From contig CALFXL010000058.1 in the NCBI GenBank assembly GCA_937958045.1, positions 29,889-93,888 on the forward strand: a stretch of DNA of 64,000 bases, given 5' to 3'. Shown one piece after another: positions 50,826 to 59,752 of this stretch. How positions within the stretch are numbered: the first letter of the stretch is position 1; each line of letters begins with the position of its first letter. The position numbers and the translations under genes were made by a program. This DNA is from an uncultured Opitutaceae bacterium (GTDB taxonomy: Bacteria; Verrucomicrobiota; Verrucomicrobiia; Opitutales; Opitutaceae). The notes under the pieces were generated by a model, which was not told the origin of the DNA, made no database searches, and was given only the letters and a program-made list of their open reading frames with translations.

Positions 50826-52616
50826 TTATTCCTGCGGGATGACGGTTTGGATGTGGAGTTCCTTGAGCTGCTTGGCCGTAACGGGCGTCGGGCTTTGCGC
50901 CATGAGGTCCTGACCCTTTTGCGTTTTCGGAAACGCGATGACGTCGCGGATGCTCGTCGTGCCGCAAAGCAGTGCGACCATGCGATCGAGACCGAAGGCG
51001 ATGCCGCCGTGCGGCGGTGCGCCGTAAGTGAAGGCCTTGAGCATGTAGCCGAAGCGGCTTTCGACGACGTCCTTGGGAATCTGCAGAACGTCTTCGAACA
51101 CCTTCTTCTGCAGCGCGGGCTGATGAATACGGATCGAGCCGCCGCCGAGTTCCATGCCATTGAGCACGATATCGTAGTGCTGACCGCGGACGCGCTTGGG
51201 ATCGCTGTCGAGCAACGCGATGTCTTCCGGCACGGGGGCGGTGAACGGATGATGCGTGGCGACGTAGCGGTTGGATTCCTCGTCGAACGTCATCAGCGGA
51301 AAATCGACGACCCACAGGAATTTCCAGTCGTCGGCGCGGATGGTGAGTTTGCCGCGTTTGACGAGAAGTTGCGCGGCTTCGAGACGGATGCGGCCGAGGA
51401 TCGCGCAAGCTTTTTCCCACGCGGCCGCGGCGAAGAAGATCATGTCGCCTTCTTCGATTTTGAGCTTCTCGGTGAGCGCTGCTTTTTCAGCTTCGGAGAA
51501 GAACTTCACGATGGGCGATTTCCATTCGCCGCCTTCGACCTTGATGAAGGCGAGGCCTTTCGCGCCGAGCGATTTCGCGATGTCTTCGAGGTTCTTGAGT
51601 TCGCCCTGCGTGAGATCGGCGAGGCCTTTGGCGTTGATGGCTTTGATGACGCCACCGCCGGCGACGGTCGCTTGGAAGACTTTGAAGGCGGAGTCCTTGA
51701 ACGTATCCGACAGATCGCTGAGCTCGATGCCGAAGCGCAGATCGGGCTTGTCCACGCCGAAGCGGTTCATCGCTTCGACAAACGGCATGCGCAGGAACGG
51801 CGTGGCGATGTCGACGTCGAGCACATCTTTCCAGACCTTCTTCAACATGCCTTCGAAGATGGTGTAGACATCTTCGCGATCGATGAACGACGCCTCGACG
51901 TCCACTTGCGTGAACTCCATCTGGCGGTCTGCGCGAAGGTCTTCGTCGCGGAAGCAGCGGGCGATTTGGAAATAACGTTCCACGCCGGCGACCATGAGGA
52001 TCTGCTTAAACTGCTGCGGCGATTGCGAGAGCGCGTAGAACTGGCCCGGATGGATGCGCGAGGGCACGAGGTATTCGCGCGCACCTTCGGGTGTGGATTT
52101 GAAGAGCGCGGGCGTCTCGACCTCGATGAATTCCTGCGAATCGAAATAATCGCGGATCGCCTTGGTCGCCTTGTGACGAACGTGAAGATTCTTCCGCATC
52201 TTCGGACGGCGCAGGTCGAGATAGCGGTAGGTGAGGCGGAGGTCTTCGTTCACCTTGTCGCCGCCGATGTCGTCGAGCGGGAAGGGCGGGGTGTCGGAAA
52301 TGTTGAAAATCGTGAGCGCGCTCGCGTCGATTTCGATGCCGCCGGTCGGGATGTTCGGATTCACCGTGCCTTCGGGACGCGCGACGACCTTGCCGGCCAC
52401 GCCGATGACGGACTCGGGCTTGAGCGACGCGGCTTGCGCGGCGAGCTCGGCGTTCACGTGCGGGTCAAACTTCACCTGGGTGACACCCTTTCGGTCGCGC
52501 AAGTCGATGAAGAGAATGCCGCCGTGGTCGCGGATGGAATCCACCCAACCGACGAGCGTGACGGACGCGCCGAGTTGGGACGGAGTGAGTTGGGCACAAT
52601 GATGGCTGCTCTTCAT
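50826..52616 (-). CDS. aspS: Aspartyl-tRNA synthetase
   Basis: AspRS charges tRNA-Asp (or Asp/Asn if non-discriminating). The 596-residue product has the N-terminal OB-fold (LVGWVDSIRDHGGILFIDLR), class II motif 1 (FIEVETPALFKSTPEGAREY), motif 2 (FQIARCFRDEDLRADRQMEF), the bacterial GAD insertion in the middle, and motif 3 (GIAFGLDRMVALLCGTTSIR, then DVIAFPK). Length is typical of the bacterial type (about 590). ATG 52616 was chosen because the family N-terminus begins there. Its leader is pyrimidine-rich. Whether the enzyme discriminates against tRNA-Asn cannot be judged here. Confidence 0.97.
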   Translation of the reverse strand: MKSSHHCAQLTPSQLGASVTLVGWVDSIRDHGGILFIDLRDRKGVTQVKFDPHVNAELAAQAASLKPESVIGVAGKVVARPEGTVNPNIPTGGIEIDASALTIFNISDTPPFPLDDIGGDKVNEDLRLTYRYLDLRRPKMRKNLHVRHKATKAIRDYFDSQEFIEVETPALFKSTPEGAREYLVPSRIHPGQFYALSQSPQQFKQILMVAGVERYFQIARCFRDEDLRADRQMEFTQVDVEASFIDREDVYTIFEGMLKKVWKDVLDVDIATPFLRMPFVEAMNRFGVDKPDLRFGIELSDLSDTFKDSAFKVFQATVAGGGVIKAINAKGLADLTQGELKNLEDIAKSLGAKGLAFIKVEGGEWKSPIVKFFSEAEKAALTEKLKIEEGDMIFFAAAAWEKACAILGRIRLEAAQLLVKRGKLTIRADDWKFLWVVDFPLMTFDEESNRYVATHHPFTAPVPEDIALLDSDPKRVRGQHYDIVLNGMELGGGSIRIHQPALQKKVFEDVLQIPKDVVESRFGYMLKAFTYGAPPHGGIAFGLDRMVALLCGTTSIRDVIAFPKTQKGQDLMAQSPTPVTAKQLKELHIQTVIPQE

Positions 52617-52759
52617 GGGTGAATCGAAAGATGGAAAAGAGGGAACAAAGCCCGTCGGCGGGCAGGCCGGCAAACAGAAACTTGTTGCGACAGCGCAGGA
52701 ACCGAGTGTTCGCGAAACCGCTCGACCGGCGACCTTCCAACAGGGATAACGCCTGCGCC

Positions 52760-53338
52760 ATGCATCTACTTGATCGGAAAATGGTTTTCGTGCGCGAACA
52801 TGTGGGACTCCTCAAATTGAGCGGCGCCTACGATCTTCTCGATCCGGAGACCGGTCAGCCGATCGGCATCGCGCAGGAAAAACTGAGCGGTTGGATCAAG
52901 TTCCTGCGCTTGTTGGTGAAAAAACACCAACTGCCGACGCGCGTCGAAGTCGCGACCGCGGAAGGACGTCCACCGGTGCTTGTGCTCACGCGTGGGTTCA
53001 CGTTTCTTCGCGCCAAAGTAAACGTCTTGGACGGCGCGGGAACGCCGCTCGGTTATCTGCAGGCGAAACTATTCTCGCTTGGCGGCGGTTTCCACGTGTT
53101 TAGCGCCGACGGTCAGCAATTTGCCGAAGTGAAGGGCGACTGGAAGGGCTGGAACTTTCGTCTGCTCGACGTCGCCGGCGGCGAGATGGGCATCGTCACC
53201 AAAAAATGGGCCGGGCTCGGACGGGAGCTGTTTACCACGGCCGATCAGTATGTGATCGAAGTGAAAGAAAGCGGCTCCGGCAACGCGCTCTTGCTCGCGG
53301 CGGCGCTCGCGATCGACATGGTGTTTAAAGAAAAGTAA
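52760..53338 (+). CDS. Scramblase/LURP-one-related beta-barrel protein
   Basis: The 192-residue protein has the Tubby-like beta-barrel signature of bacterial scramblase-like (LURP-one-related) proteins: YDLLDPETGQPIGIAQEKLS, VLDGAGTPLGYLQAKLFSLG, FRLLDVAGGEMGIVTKKWAG and a hydrophobic C-terminal helix (ALLLAAALAIDMVF). The function of bacterial members is not known. It starts at 52760 because the sequence before has no family match; no Shine-Dalgarno sequence is visible. It is divergent from aspS and followed 52 bases later by the MBL-fold gene. Confidence 0.8.
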   Translation: MHLLDRKMVFVREHVGLLKLSGAYDLLDPETGQPIGIAQEKLSGWIKFLRLLVKKHQLPTRVEVATAEGRPPVLVLTRGFTFLRAKVNVLDGAGTPLGYLQAKLFSLGGGFHVFSADGQQFAEVKGDWKGWNFRLLDVAGGEMGIVTKKWAGLGRELFTTADQYVIEVKESGSGNALLLAAALAIDMVFKEK

Positions 53339-53390
53339 TCCGCGCACGCGGCCGACGATCGACCGCGTATCCATTTACCGAATACATCTC

Positions 53391-54170
53391 ATGGAAGTCA
53401 TCTTTCTCGGCACCGGCACTTCCCAAGGCGTTCCCATGATCGCCTGCGATTGCGCCGTATGCACGTCGGATGATCCCCGCAATCGACGCACACGCGCCTC
53501 GGTGCATGTGGTGATGGACGGCTTGCACATCCAGGTCGATGCGTCACCGGAGTTTCGGCTGCAGTGTTTGCGCGAGAAGATCGAGTGGGTGGATCTGTTT
53601 ATCCTCACGCACGGCCACGCGGATCACATCACGGGCATGGATGACCTGCGGCGTTTCTGCGATCTGCTCGGCGGAAATGCCCTGACCGTTTACTCGACCG
53701 ACGAAGGCATGAGCCGTGTGCTGGCGGTGTATCCGTACACGATCATGGAGCGTCCGGTGGTGCGCGGATATCCGGCGTTCAAACTCGTCGAGATGCCCGC
53801 GCGTCTCGATCTTCCGCAAGGCACAATCGAGTCGACGCTGCTGCCGCATGGCGGGTTGAACACGCTCGGCCTTGTTTTCACGGAAAAAAGCAGCGGGAAG
53901 AAATTTGCTTATTACACCGACTGCAAACGCGTGCCGCGCGAAGCCGTGGCGCTCGCGCGCGGATCGGATCTCGTGGTGCTCGATGGTCTGCGCCCGCAAC
54001 CGCATCCGTCGCACATGAGCATCGATGAAGCGGTGCAGGCCGCGCAGGAAATCGGTGGAGCGCAGACGTATCTCACGCATCTCACCCATCTGACCGATCA
54101 CGCGACCGCGGAAGCGCTTTTGCCCTCCGGGGTGAAGCTCGCTTACGACGGTTTGCGCATTAGGCTGTGA
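53391..54170 (+). CDS. MBL-fold metallo-hydrolase (PhnP-like)
   Basis: The 259-residue protein starts MEVIFLGTGTSQGVPMIAC and has the metal site HGHADH (74-79), a cysteine group near residues 19-24 (CDCAVC) as in PhnP-like phosphodiesterases, LLPHGGLNTLGLVF, ADYT-like YYTDCKRVP, and a late His in LTHLTHLTDH. The PhnP group hydrolyses cyclic phosphodiesters; the substrate here is unknown. No carbon-phosphorus lyase genes are nearby, so phosphonate metabolism is not implied. It likely forms a short unit with the scramblase-like gene. Confidence 0.88.
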   Translation: MEVIFLGTGTSQGVPMIACDCAVCTSDDPRNRRTRASVHVVMDGLHIQVDASPEFRLQCLREKIEWVDLFILTHGHADHITGMDDLRRFCDLLGGNALTVYSTDEGMSRVLAVYPYTIMERPVVRGYPAFKLVEMPARLDLPQGTIESTLLPHGGLNTLGLVFTEKSSGKKFAYYTDCKRVPREAVALARGSDLVVLDGLRPQPHPSHMSIDEAVQAAQEIGGAQTYLTHLTHLTDHATAEALLPSGVKLAYDGLRIRL

Positions 54171-54273
54171 CGCCGCGTGCGCGTGACGTTGCTCCGCCCA
54201 TAATATTGGGGTAACGAAGACTCCGTTATGGTCGCGCCGGCCAAACTGGTCTTCTTTGTCCTCTCTTTCTCCC

Positions 54274-56043
54274 ATGAAAACCCTCCGTACGCTTACCTGT
54301 GCCGCGACGATCTTGTCCGGTGCGATGTTCACCGCCCATGCGCTGGCCCAAGGTTATCCGCGCATCGATCCCGCGGTGCAGAAAGTCACCGACGAGCGCA
54401 ATGAAGCGGAGAAGCGCCGACTCGACGCATTGTTCGCGAGCCAGATGCCCGAGATTGAAGCGTGGGCGGCGAAGGGAAAACCGTATCTCCCCGGCGCATC
54501 CAAACCCGAAGATCTGCCGCAGGCGCCGATCCCGGCGTTTCCCGGCGCGGAGGGCGGTGGCAAGTTTTCCTTCGGTGGTCGCGGCGGAAAAGTGTACGTT
54601 GTCACGAATCTCAACGACAGCGGCCCGGGCAGTTTCCGCGAAGCGTGCGAAGCCGCTGGGCCGCGCATCGTGATCTTCAACGTCGCGGGCATCATTCACC
54701 TCAAAAACCGCATCGTGATTCGCGCGCCGTACATCACGATCTCCGGCGCGACCGCTCCGGGCGATGGCGTGTGCATCGCGGGAAACACGGTGGAGCTGGA
54801 AACGCACGACGTCGTCATTCGCCACATGCGTTTCCGTCGCGGTGCGACCGATGCGACCGAGCGCAACGACTCGCTCGGCGGCAATCCGGTCGGCAACATC
54901 ATCATCGATCACGTCTCGGCCTCGTGGGGTCTCGACGAAAACATGTCGATGTACCGCCACATGTATCGTCCGCCGGAAGGCGGTCCGGAGCTCAAGCTGC
55001 CGACCGTGAACATCACGATCCAAAACTCGATTTTCTCGGAAGCGCTTAACACGTACCACCACGCGTTCGGCTCCACGATCGGCGGCCTCAACAGCACGTT
55101 TCATCACAATCTCTGGGCCTCCAACACCGGGCGCAATCCGAGCGTCGGCATGATCGGCGACTTCACGTTCGTGAACAACGTGATCTTCAACTATCGCCAT
55201 CGCACGATCGACGGCGGCGATCACCGGAGCTTTTTCAACATCATCAACAATTACTTCAAACCCGGCCCCGGCACGCCCAACGGACCGATCGCGTATCGCC
55301 TGCTCAAGCCCGAGAGCGAGCGCAGCAAGACCGTCGTGAACAACTTCGGTAAAGCCTACGTCGATGGAAACGTGGTCGAAGGTCATCCCAAAGTGTCCGC
55401 GAACAACTGGGATGGCGGCGTGCAACCGTCGGTCGTGACGCGCGAGCAGATGTTGGCCGACAAGATGAAGCTGGCGCCTTCCGATCCTCAGAAGCGCGCG
55501 CAGTACATCGCGAAAGTGGAGGCCGAGGTTGGTCAGATGAAATTTGTGACCAACTCGCTTGAGGAAGCGCTCGCGGCCATTCGCGTGAACGAACCATTCA
55601 AGCACGCGCCGCTCACGATTCGCAACGCGCGTGAAGCCTACGCTTACGTGCTCGAAAACGCCGGCGCCACGCTGCCGAAACGCGACGCGGTGGACGAACG
55701 TGTCGTGAAGATGGTGCGCACGGGCAAAGTCGCGAAAGCAAAAATGCTTCCCGAATCGAAAGCGAAGGCCGCCGCCGTTCGCTACGAAAAGAAGTGGATC
55801 GACGAACTCGAGGCCGGTGTGACGCAAGGCTTCATCACCGATCCCGCGGAAGTCGGCGGTTATCCGACGTATTCAGGAAAACCCTACAAAGACAGCGACG
55901 GCGATGGATTGCCGGATAGCTGGGAGAAAAAGTATGGACTCAATCCCAACGATCCGAGCGACGCGACCGCCGATCTGAACGGCGACGGTTACACCAACAT
56001 CGAAGAGTTCATCAACGGAACCGATCCGCGCGCAAAGCGCTGA
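54274..56043 (+). CDS. Secreted pectate-lyase-like protein with calcium-binding C-terminal repeats
   Basis: The 589-residue protein has a signal peptide (cleavage after about ALA, residue 24) and a right-handed beta-helix of pectate lyase family 1 type: PAFPGAEGGGKFSFGGRGGK, VYVVTNLNDSGPGSFREAC, GIIHLKNRIVIRAPYITISG, HMRFRRGATDATERNDSLGG, IIIDHVSASWGLDENMSMYR. The C-terminus (about 535-585) has EF-hand/thrombospondin-3-like DSDGDGLPDSWE and DLNGDGYTNIEEFINGTDP. Pectate lyases cleave polygalacturonate by beta-elimination with Ca2+. The exact PL subfamily is uncertain. The pyrimidine leader ctctctttctccc precedes the ATG. A strong terminator follows. Confidence 0.88.
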   Translation: MKTLRTLTCAATILSGAMFTAHALAQGYPRIDPAVQKVTDERNEAEKRRLDALFASQMPEIEAWAAKGKPYLPGASKPEDLPQAPIPAFPGAEGGGKFSFGGRGGKVYVVTNLNDSGPGSFREACEAAGPRIVIFNVAGIIHLKNRIVIRAPYITISGATAPGDGVCIAGNTVELETHDVVIRHMRFRRGATDATERNDSLGGNPVGNIIIDHVSASWGLDENMSMYRHMYRPPEGGPELKLPTVNITIQNSIFSEALNTYHHAFGSTIGGLNSTFHHNLWASNTGRNPSVGMIGDFTFVNNVIFNYRHRTIDGGDHRSFFNIINNYFKPGPGTPNGPIAYRLLKPESERSKTVVNNFGKAYVDGNVVEGHPKVSANNWDGGVQPSVVTREQMLADKMKLAPSDPQKRAQYIAKVEAEVGQMKFVTNSLEEALAAIRVNEPFKHAPLTIRNAREAYAYVLENAGATLPKRDAVDERVVKMVRTGKVAKAKMLPESKAKAAAVRYEKKWIDELEAGVTQGFITDPAEVGGYPTYSGKPYKDSDGDGLPDSWEKKYGLNPNDPSDATADLNGDGYTNIEEFINGTDPRAKR

Positions 56044-56065
56044 TCTTGGCTGACGATTCTCACCG

Positions 56066-56096
56066 AAACGGAGCGACGATCCTCGCTCCGTTTTTT
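56066..56096 (+). terminator. Rho-independent terminator after the pectate lyase gene
   Basis: Perfect 11-bp stem aaacggagcga 56066-56076 / tcgctccgttt 56083-56093, loop of six, T-run to 56096. Confidence 0.92.
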
Positions 56097-56199
56097 GTGT
56101 CCGAAAAAGCCGCTGCGTGCGAACCGGCTCAACTCATAGAGTGGGTTGCGCGCGTCACCGCCTTTTCTTCGCGCGTGTTCACTGCCAGAGAGGACGGGT

Positions 56200-57069
56200 A
56201 TGAAAACGCGTTGCCCCCTGACGTGGAGAGGATTTCTCGCGCTGGCCGTTTTGACGGTAGGCGCTCGTGGTGAAACGGAGAAAAAAGCGTATCCCGAATA
56301 CAGCGTGCCGGGCTCGGTCGTTCGTGTGCTGCCGCGCACGGTCGACGACCGCGAGTATCAGTTGATCATCGGCTTGCCGGCGGACTTCGAGAAGTCGCCC
56401 GACAAACATTATCCCGTGGTGTTTGTGACCGACGGCTATTGGGATTTCCTCAAAATCAACTCCATCAAAGGCAGCCTCGTGTACGACAAGACGGTGCCGG
56501 ATTTCATCACCGTGGGCATCGGCTACGCGGGTGAGGATCTCGACTACGGACAACTGCGCTGCCGAGATCTCTCGCCGGTGGTTTTTCCCGACATGGGGCC
56601 GAAAACCTCCGGGCAAGCGGGCGAGTTTTTGGATCTGATCGAGAAGACGATCATCCCGCTGATCGAACGCGAGTATCGCGCCGATCCCGAACGTCGTGTG
56701 CTCGCAGGCGCGTCGATGGGCGGGTTGTTTGCGATCTATGCGATGTACACGAAGCCCGAACTTTTCCGCGCGTACATCGCGGCGACGCCGGCGACGATCA
56801 TCGGCGGCGATTGGATTTTGCGCTACGAAGACGAGTTCGTGAAATCAGGCAAAACGCTCAACGCGCGCCTCTACTTCACCGTCGGCGAAAACGAAGCCGC
56901 GGATTTTCGCGGAAGTATCGAGCGCTTCGAGCGTCACCTCGCTCAGCGCAAATTTCCCGGACTCACATACACATTTCGCAAAATCGAAGACGAAGACCAC
57001 GGCAGCGTGCAATGGGAGTCGTACGTGCGCGGACTTCGTTTCGCGTTTGCGGACGATATGAAAAAATAA
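56200..57069 (+). CDS. Exported esterase D-like alpha/beta-hydrolase
   Basis: The 289-residue protein has a signal peptide (about 1-25), then YQLIIGLPADFEKSPDKHYPVVFVTDGY, nucleophile Ser in LAGASMGGLFAIYAM and a late His in EDEDHGSVQWES. This is the putative esterase (esterase D / enterochelin esterase-like) family. Exported versions in polymer degraders often remove acetyl or feruloyl groups from plant polysaccharides; its neighbour pectate lyase fits, but a terminator separates them. ATG 56200 was chosen because it starts the signal peptide. Siderophore ester hydrolysis is an alternative. Confidence 0.82.
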   Translation: MKTRCPLTWRGFLALAVLTVGARGETEKKAYPEYSVPGSVVRVLPRTVDDREYQLIIGLPADFEKSPDKHYPVVFVTDGYWDFLKINSIKGSLVYDKTVPDFITVGIGYAGEDLDYGQLRCRDLSPVVFPDMGPKTSGQAGEFLDLIEKTIIPLIEREYRADPERRVLAGASMGGLFAIYAMYTKPELFRAYIAATPATIIGGDWILRYEDEFVKSGKTLNARLYFTVGENEAADFRGSIERFERHLAQRKFPGLTYTFRKIEDEDHGSVQWESYVRGLRFAFADDMKK

Positions 57070-57147
57070 ATTCCGCGCGCCGGCGCGAGGCGGTCTGCGC
57101 GCGAAGTTGTTTTGCCGTGATGTGTGTGAAGTCCCTAACGTCGCGGC

Positions 57148-57984
57148 ATGCTGATCTCCGCGGAAACGCTTTCTCAAAATCTGCAGAATCCCGACTGGAT
57201 CGTCTTCGACTGCCGGCACGATCTCGTCGATCACGCACTCGGTGAGCGACGCTATCGCGAAGGCCACATCCCCGGCGCGCATTTCGCGCCGGTCGAAACA
57301 GCGTTGACGGGAAAGAAAACGGGGAAGAATGGACGGCATCCCTTGCCCGAGCCCGCGGATTTCGCGGCATTTCTGAGCCACCATGGCGTGACTCCGAAAT
57401 CGACGATCGTCGCGTACGATGACGCGGGCGGCATGTTTGCCGCACGACTGTGGTGGCTCGCGCGCTGGATCGGTCTGGAGAACGTTGTCGTTCTCGACGG
57501 CGGCTGGCCCAAATGGACGGCGGCTGGCCGATTGGTGTCGCAAGAAGTATCGGCAAGCGTACCGGCATCGCCGCTGGAAGTGCGAAAAAATCCATCGTGG
57601 GTGTGGAGCGCGGACGATGTCTTACGGCACTTGGACGATGAAGCGTTTGCGTTGGTGGATGCACGCGCGCCCGAACGCTACCGCGGCGACAGCGAGCCGA
57701 TGGATCCCGTGGCGGGGCACATTCCCGGCGCGTTGAATCGATTTTATAAGGCGAATCTCGCGGCCGACCTGACCTTTCGGCCAGCGGAGGAATTAAAACG
57801 CGAGTGGAAAACGCTGATCGGCACGCGTTCGCCGGAGCAAGTGGTGCATCAATGCGGATCGGGCATCACCGCTTGCGCGAACATCTTCGCGATGGAATTC
57901 GCGGGACTTCCGGGCTCGAAACTGTACGCGGGTTCTTGGAGCGAGTGGGTGGCCGCCCCCGCGCGACCGGTTGCCAAAGGGTGA
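57148..57984 (+). CDS. sseA: 3-mercaptopyruvate/thiosulfate sulfurtransferase
   Basis: The 278-residue protein has two rhodanese domains. The first holds DCRHDLVDHALGERRYREGH; the second has DARAPERYRGDSEPMDPVAG and HIPGALNRFY, with active Cys236 in HQCGSGITACAN. The CGSG(I/V)TA loop indicates mercaptopyruvate preference over thiosulfate (which would have CRKGVT). It transfers sulfane sulfur to thiols or cyanide in the cytoplasm. Length is standard. It lies 78 bases after the esterase gene on the same strand and converges with the next gene. Confidence 0.93.
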   Translation: MLISAETLSQNLQNPDWIVFDCRHDLVDHALGERRYREGHIPGAHFAPVETALTGKKTGKNGRHPLPEPADFAAFLSHHGVTPKSTIVAYDDAGGMFAARLWWLARWIGLENVVVLDGGWPKWTAAGRLVSQEVSASVPASPLEVRKNPSWVWSADDVLRHLDDEAFALVDARAPERYRGDSEPMDPVAGHIPGALNRFYKANLAADLTFRPAEELKREWKTLIGTRSPEQVVHQCGSGITACANIFAMEFAGLPGSKLYAGSWSEWVAAPARPVAKG

Positions 57985-58048
57985 CCGATGGAATGTCGAA
58001 TCGCCGTTTCCCCGGGAATCAGAACGTGAGGCGGGATGGACGGTTTCA

Positions 58049-58540
58049 TCAGAGCGGATCGCCAAACCGAATCGGTCGTTTTTTCGCCGTCTTTTTCTTT
58101 CGGGGAGACGGTAAGATGCCGAGACGGGGATCTCCGGCTTTTACCAGGCGCACGAGTTTTCGCGCATCCTGCTCGAATGTCTCGGCCGATTCCGGCAGGT
58201 AGAGCCACTTTTTCAGGATCGGATGCTGCATGAGCGAGGGGAACTCGGCGCGCAGGCTTTCCTGATGTTCGTGAAAGGTGCAGACGAGCACACCCTGCCA
58301 AGGTTCTCCTTGGGTGGTGAGAAACAGCTGATGTTTGCCGTGCAACATGATCGTGCGCCCGCCGAACCAAGACTTTAGCACAAAGCTCGGTTCGTTAAGG
58401 AGCGGCTCGGCCAACCACGCGAGCGGATGCTCCGGTTTGGCGGCTTTAACGCGAAACGAAGGCGCGCGGGAGGATTTCATGTGCTGGGCCAGTTTTTCTG
58501 AGCGTTCGCGAACGGCTGGAGCGTGGCGAAGTTTAGCCAA
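58049..58540 (-). CDS. Conserved hypothetical protein
   Basis: The 163-residue protein has LAEPLLNEPSFVLKSWFGGR, a beta-strand TIMLHGKHQLFLTTQGEPWQ, then GVLVCTFHEHQESLRAEFPS, HPILKKWLYLPESAETFEQD and DPRLGI, and ends in a basic tail (PRKKKTAKKRP). It resembles small uncharacterised proteins distantly like the TfoX N-terminal fold (a conserved FGG/G-x-Y pattern), though this is a weak similarity judged by eye. No function is proposed. It is a lone gene convergent with sseA. Confidence 0.65.
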   Translation of the reverse strand: MAKLRHAPAVRERSEKLAQHMKSSRAPSFRVKAAKPEHPLAWLAEPLLNEPSFVLKSWFGGRTIMLHGKHQLFLTTQGEPWQGVLVCTFHEHQESLRAEFPSLMQHPILKKWLYLPESAETFEQDARKLVRLVKAGDPRLGILPSPRKKKTAKKRPIRFGDPL

Positions 58541-58583
58541 AATTACGTTGGCAACAAGGTGCTAGATCGTCCCAAACAGACAC

Positions 58584-58615
58584 AAAAAAGCCGGCCTGTG
58601 GTGAAGCAGGCCGGC
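58584..58615 (-). terminator. Terminator of the exbB-tonB-coiled-coil operon
   Basis: Perfect 9-bp stem gccggcctg 58590-58598 / caggccggc 58607-58615, eight-base loop, minus-strand T-run. It is about 20 bases past the last gene. Confidence 0.9.
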
Positions 58616-58634
58616 GGTAAAGAGAACAGACGCT

Positions 58635-59171
58635 TTACTTGCGGGTTGGTTGGGCCGGCGGCGTCGGCATCTGCGTGAGCGTGCTTTCGCTGGCGCGCTT
58701 GGCGACCATTTGAGCCATGCGCTGGACCTCGATCTCGGCCGTGCGTTTGTTGGCGTGGGCGAGGGCGATCTTCTTGGAGAGATCGAACGAATCGCGGCCG
58801 AGCTGCTCTTTTTCCGCGCGGAGGCTGGCGAGCTGCTTTTCCAAGGAAGCGGCTTCCTTATTGTTGTCGGCAAGCTGCTTGGTGAAGCGCTCGATGTCGG
58901 AATTGATGCGCTCAATCTCAGCTTTGCGCTTGGCGATGCGATCTTCTTCCTTCTTGCGCTCAGCTTCTTCGCGCTCGGCCATGCGGCGCTCGGCGTCTTC
59001 ACGCGCCTTGCGCTCCGCTTCCGCCTTCTTGGCTTCTTCCTCGGCGCGGATGCGGGCTTCTTCAGCCTTCTGCGCTTCGATTTTCTGGTTCATCTCGCCT
59101 TGATGCTGCCAGTAAACAAAACCAAACAGCACGAGGAGGACGATTGGGACGATGTAATACGAACGCTTCAT
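58635..59171 (-). CDS. Membrane-anchored coiled-coil protein, paralogue 1
   Basis: The 178-residue protein has one N-terminal transmembrane helix (SYYIVPIVLLVLFGFVYW), then a long Glu/Lys/Ala/Arg-rich coiled coil from about 28 to 150 (for example EARIRAEEEAKKAEAERKA), and a Pro/Thr-rich tail (PTPPAQPTRK). No catalytic domain is seen. The layout is shared with the gene just upstream. It is the last gene of the exbB-exbD-exbD-tonB-TPR operon, which suggests a structural or adaptor role in the envelope alongside the TonB complex; that role is inferred. Confidence 0.8.
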   Translation of the reverse strand: MKRSYYIVPIVLLVLFGFVYWQHQGEMNQKIEAQKAEEARIRAEEEAKKAEAERKAREDAERRMAEREEAERKKEEDRIAKRKAEIERINSDIERFTKQLADNNKEAASLEKQLASLRAEKEQLGRDSFDLSKKIALAHANKRTAEIEVQRMAQMVAKRASESTLTQMPTPPAQPTRK

Positions 59172-59191
59172 GAGGGGATCGCGGTAAGTGG

Positions 59192-59734
59192 TTAGCTTTT
59201 GTTTTTGGCAGCGAGAGCGGCAGCAGCGGCGGCTTCAGCGGCGGCCTTGTCCACGGCTTCAATGGTGGTGAGGATCTCTTGGAACTTCTTTTCGTTTTCC
59301 TGGGCGAGCTTTACGTGCTTGTCCTGGTCAGCGATCTCAGCCTGTTGTGCGGCGATCTTTTCCTTGAGAGTGGAAACGGCTTCCTGCTCAACCTTCACCT
59401 CGTCTTTAAGGCGGCGAATCTGATTGGCGATGCGTTCCTGTTCGCGGAAGACGCGTTCGCGTTCGTCGAGGAGAGCCTGACGCTCTTCGCGCTCACGGCG
59501 ATCGCGCTCTTCACGAGCTTCCTTCTCTTTCTTGCGGCGCTCGGCGAGGGCAATGGCCTCTTCGTATGCCTTGCGGCGCTCTTCGACTTCGCGGGCGAGC
59601 TTAGCTTCCTTTTCTTGCTGAATGGCCAGCGCGCGCGCGCGTTCTTTCTCGGCGTTATGTGACCGGAAGCTCCAATAAAAGCCGGCAAACACCAAGCAGC
59701 CGATGATGGGGACGAGGAAGTAGATTTTCTTCAT
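59192..59734 (-). CDS. Membrane-anchored coiled-coil protein, paralogue 2
   Basis: The 180-residue protein starts KKIYFLVPIIGCLVFAGFYW (transmembrane helix), followed by a charged coiled coil (about 30-160; for example RRKAYEEAIALAERRKKEKE) and an Ala-rich end (AAAEAAAAAALAAKNKS). The first 20 residues and overall pattern match the next gene (58635-59171), so the two are tandem paralogues. It lies 18 bases after the TPR gene and 20 before paralogue 1. Function unknown. Confidence 0.8.
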   Translation of the reverse strand: MKKIYFLVPIIGCLVFAGFYWSFRSHNAEKERARALAIQQEKEAKLAREVEERRKAYEEAIALAERRKKEKEAREERDRREREERQALLDERERVFREQERIANQIRRLKDEVKVEQEAVSTLKEKIAAQQAEIADQDKHVKLAQENEKKFQEILTTIEAVDKAAAEAAAAAALAAKNKS

Positions 59735-59752
59735 TGGTAAGAGCGGAGAGTT

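Noticed and set aside
50757..52622. 621-residue open frame opposite aspS
   Set aside because: aspS is complete with all class II motifs; the opposite frame shows no family-like segment.
54226..55827. 533-residue open frame opposite the pectate lyase gene
   Set aside because: The plus-strand gene has a signal peptide and beta-helix motifs; the reverse product is Arg/Val/His-rich and domain-free.
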